Shown here one piece after another: positions 33,801 through 35,381 of a stretch of DNA of 35,381 bases (position 1 is the first letter of the stretch; each line of letters begins with the position of its first letter). Below the pieces are notes generated by a model. It was not told the DNA's origin and ran no database searches. It saw nothing but the letters and a program-made list of their open reading frames with translations. Origin of the DNA: Clostridia bacterium (GTDB lineage: Bacteria; Bacillota; Clostridia; Oscillospirales; Acutalibacteraceae). Location of the stretch: contig JAFPLH010000097.1 in the NCBI GenBank assembly GCA_017402845.1, positions 1 through 35,381 of the forward strand, in the 5' to 3' direction. Position numbers and translations under genes: made by a program.

Positions 33801-34413
33801 GAAGCTCAGGGTTAAACATAGCAGCTTTTTCCTCTAACCATATTTCAGGGAACGGATGTGAACGCAGGAATTCATATAGCTTCAAAACGACCTTCTTAAA
33901 AGCTGAGTCATCTCTGACGCTTGAAAAGGCTTCGAGAGTATTTATAAAATCCTCGCTGTTTTCATTATATTTACGTTCAAATACATTATTGATCGCTGCT
34001 TCTTTGAGAATGGAGAGTTCTTGTTCATCAGCGATCCTAAAATCTGCGGGAATGTCGAGAGAATAGAAAAACTCTCTCGCAAGATCGCTGCAAAAGCTAT
34101 GTATCGTGCTGATCTTTGCCCTGGAAAGCAAAAGCTGCTGACGGTGAAGCTCCCTGTTTTTTGGATCATTTTTCAAAAGCTCGTCAATTCGTGCAGCAAT
34201 TCGGTCTTTCATTTCTGCTGCCGCAGCACGAGTATAAGTAACCACAAGAAAGCGATCAGCGTCTACGGGATTTTCGGGATCTGTTATCATATCTATAACA
34301 CGTTCCACAAGAACAGCCGTTTTGCCTGAGCCTGCCGCTGCCGACACAAGTACAGCGCCCTCTCTTGCCTTTATTGCATCTAACTGATTAGGAGTCCATT
34401 TTACCGCTGACAT
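30829..34413 (-). CDS. addA: ATP-dependent helicase/nuclease subunit A
   Basis: A 1194-residue UvrD-type helicase with a C-terminal RecB-type nuclease domain. With AddB it resects double-strand breaks up to a Chi-like sequence and loads RecA. Visible: Walker A AAAGSGKT (Gly28-Thr32), Walker B MVDEYQDVNN, motif GDVKQSIYRFRQA, MTIHKSKGLEFP, motif VI LYVALTRAREKL, and nuclease motif IIDYKTDK (Asp1140, Lys1142) after VDCMFEENG. Length matches AddA of Firmicutes. Its ATG overlaps the addB stop by one base (TAATG), so translation is coupled. Confidence 0.96.
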   Translation of the reverse strand: MSAVKWTPNQLDAIKAREGAVLVSAAAGSGKTAVLVERVIDMITDPENPVDADRFLVVTYTRAAAAEMKDRIAARIDELLKNDPKNRELHRQQLLLSRAKISTIHSFCSDLAREFFYSLDIPADFRIADEQELSILKEAAINNVFERKYNENSEDFINTLEAFSSVRDDSAFKKVVLKLYEFLRSHPFPEIWLEEKAAMFNPELQPDETQWGKVVLSHACMTVGFMKNISDLSIKMLSDEPKLLEAKFGQCIYNDAEFIDTLKQYVEEGKWDSIGYTISNYSFGTLSTPKGFKDNYTKMAIAAYRDTIKKITSELNNIFSINSEECRREIGELAPIVKCLFEIIKSFGEEYSMLKREKSAADFSDLEHWTLKLLVRITENCIVTTNIAKEVSSRFDYVMVDEYQDVNNIQDTIFKAVSDNDRKLFVVGDVKQSIYRFRQAMPEIFIRRKNRYKPYSRENEQYPAKIILDRNFRSRKGVTNAVNFVFQNLMSEQVGDIDYTEEEKLVPQADYDQDSGKEVSYHLLGVKNSESKNKDADEARYIGRLINELKQTEYVYEKGSRRKPEYSDFCILLRGVKGRANIYSEELKKLGIPSVSEISDSFFERKEIRIIMSLLQIIDNPVRDIPLAAVMLSPIFGFTPDDLAAIRTNSPKGSLYAAILHESANENEKVKSFVEALDEFRRIAIELPTDELINKIYAETSFPEIVSAEDEGEYRRKNLRLLTVYAKSYEESGYRGLGGFVRFIDKLREQGGNLESAKRPTHINGGAVRIMTIHKSKGLEFPFCIVAGLSHKINSDLSGEVLLHNELGIGIKEKDKQRFCKYTTMPREAVSLEIKRNEMSEELRVLYVALTRAREKLILVTTVSDTTDYLSKVAEKLAFDERITPYSVSSAKSLGDWLAQCVLVHPCSAELRKTAGYTGGFSHIQAKQWDIHIVEDINELYKQDNSEQTEYETTEDNNVDESVREKAKAEYKEFIERSLTAEYKYRELTTIPMKVSASALSHRETEKYFRAVSKPDFLRDKKISGAQKGTAMHNFVQYCDFKKASCDIDSEVQRLVERGFITEAQADCLDKESLKSFFDSHLMKRILSSENTEREYRFTVEIPAGVADSTLISPYSEEPIILQGAVDCMFEENGKIVIIDYKTDKVSSLAELEEMYYKQLDLYKMAVEQITGKVVAECLLYSFKLGEYIKVTKL

Positions 34414-35381
34414 TATTTATCCTCCCCTGCTTCTTTTTTTGAAAGCATTTCCATTACCTTCGCTTTATCTGAAGAACTAATTTCTGATACTTTATCGTTT
34501 TCCTCATGACCGCAAGCATCATTGAATATACACCACTTACACGGCTCGTAGCTTCCTGTAACGGGAACTGCGCATATATCGCCGCTGCTCAAAGCTTCGC
34601 TCATTTCTGCAAGCTTGCTGTCTGCTTTATCAAAGAGCATTTTAAGCTGATCATCAGAAATAAGAGAGCTGTCGCTGTTTTTGTCATACTCTCCCGATTT
34701 TACAGTTTTGATCGGAATGTATTTTCCGGCAATATTTTTTTCCATGCCCTCTACCACGCATCTGTTATCTAAAATAATACCATTCATTTTCAACTTTTTA
34801 TCACGTTCTGTTTTCACCTTATCATCGGAATCTTTTATATCGGCTTCAACCGCTGAAACCTCGGCAGGCATATAAAGTATACCCGCAGGCACTATTTTTT
34901 CTCCGTAGCGTTTTTCGCCGTTCTTCTGAATAGCCGAAAGATACAAAAGCATCTGCATATTCAAACCGTACAGTATATCAGATATATGAAACTGCTTTTT
35001 TCCTGTTTTGTAGTCTACAACTCTGATAAATTGTTTGCCATTTTTCTTCATCATATCGATTCGGTCAACATAGCCTCGCAAACTGACTGTATTTCCGTTT
35101 GAATCAGTTACGGTATAAGCGTCTATGTCCGGAGTACTGCCACCTATTGCAAGCTCAAAATCGACAGGTTGAAACTCAGACTGTGCAAGCTCCTCTGTAA
35201 TATGAGCAATAAGTCTTTCGACATTATCTTTATATCGGAAATACAAGTATTTATATCTTTCTGATTTATCATCTTTGCCGCCAAGTACACTTTTGAGATA
35301 TTCTTCAAGGAGTCTGTCTATCAGCGCTGACAAATCTTCATCTGACAAAGCGGTACACCCACGTGATCTGTATTCTTCAAG
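34413..35381 (-). CDS. addB: ATP-dependent nuclease subunit B, C-terminal part (cut by window edge)
   Basis: The frame is open from 34413 to the window edge, giving the last ~322 residues of AddB. It holds the second nuclease domain (VDRIDMMKKNGK; VVDYKTGKKQF) and the iron-sulfur cluster cysteines C-x2-C-x5-C in PCKWCIFNDACG; the fourth Cys is expected further upstream, outside the window. Full AddB is about 1,100-1,170 residues, so roughly 70 percent is missing. The internal TTG at 35346 is not a real start. It immediately precedes addA in the same operon. Confidence 0.92.
   Translation of the reverse strand, partial: LEEYRSRGCTALSDEDLSALIDRLLEEYLKSVLGGKDDKSERYKYLYFRYKDNVERLIAHITEELAQSEFQPVDFELAIGGSTPDIDAYTVTDSNGNTVSLRGYVDRIDMMKKNGKQFIRVVDYKTGKKQFHISDILYGLNMQMLLYLSAIQKNGEKRYGEKIVPAGILYMPAEVSAVEADIKDSDDKVKTERDKKLKMNGIILDNRCVVEGMEKNIAGKYIPIKTVKSGEYDKNSDSSLISDDQLKMLFDKADSKLAEMSEALSSGDICAVPVTGSYEPCKWCIFNDACGHEENDKVSEISSSDKAKVMEMLSKKEAGEDK

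Noticed and set aside
1..35381. CRISPR array, tRNA, rRNA, prophage or complete insertion sequence
   Set aside because: No regularly spaced repeats, cloverleaf sequences or transposase/integrase frames were seen.

Overview
The window looks like chromosomal DNA of an anaerobic, low-GC Gram-positive gut bacterium of the Clostridia, most like Ruminococcus or [Eubacterium] siraeum (Oscillospirales). The evidence is AT-rich DNA with strong AGGAGG-type ribosome binding sites, many lipoprotein signal peptides, the fermentative fusion enzyme AdhE, a PduL-type phosphotransacylase, a rubredoxin-domain flavoprotein, AddAB instead of RecBCD, and an M-box in front of mgtE. The genus is inferred. I found no tRNA, rRNA, CRISPR array, phage gene or transposase gene.

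Layout. (1) 1-3924, minus strand: a NitT/TauT-type ABC importer operon. It starts with a promoter and a palindromic operator-like site, followed by an unlisted 35-codon leader ORF (7 Cys, 6 Met) and an intrinsic terminator. Then come a lipoprotein with six Cys-Cys pairs, a binding protein, an ATPase, a permease and the first codons of another gene. (2) 4013-4294: a MITE-like repeat with a duplicated end. (3) 4345-5997: mgtE under an M-box riboswitch. (4) 6026-7216: metK. (5) 7456-10595: a VWA-like (DUF2201-type) protein plus a MoxR-type AAA+ ATPase. (6) 10647-14856: adhE, and pduL with a DUF4097-like protein. (7) 14970-18985, plus strand: a MutS-like ATPase and two tandem paralogous GTPases with DUF697-like C-termini. 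(8) 19172-21788, plus strand: a flavodoxin-fold reductase, an alpha/beta hydrolase and a lipoprotein amidase. (9) 21895-23821, minus: luxS and a triple-repeat lipoprotein. (10) 24241-28623, minus: an M13 metallopeptidase lipoprotein followed by an ABC-2 exporter (one ATPase, two paralogous permeases). (11) 29084-30740, minus: pyrophosphatase, a membrane protein and a flavoprotein-rubredoxin. (12) 30829-35381, minus: addA and the 3' part of addB.

The most interesting item is the leader region at 3663-3924. A Cys/Met-rich leader ORF ending in a CxxxCC motif runs into a nine-base-pair terminator. Its last codons can pair with the terminator's 5' arm to form a mutually exclusive antiterminator, and an earlier leader segment can sequester those codons. 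This is the 1:2 / 2:3 / 3:4 layout of a translation-coupled attenuator, and it would control the Cys-pair lipoprotein and the importer. It could read cysteine supply or a thiophilic metal. The second candidate is the MutS-like/GTPase/GTPase cassette. A family of small palindromic repeats with a shared core occupies several intergenic gaps.
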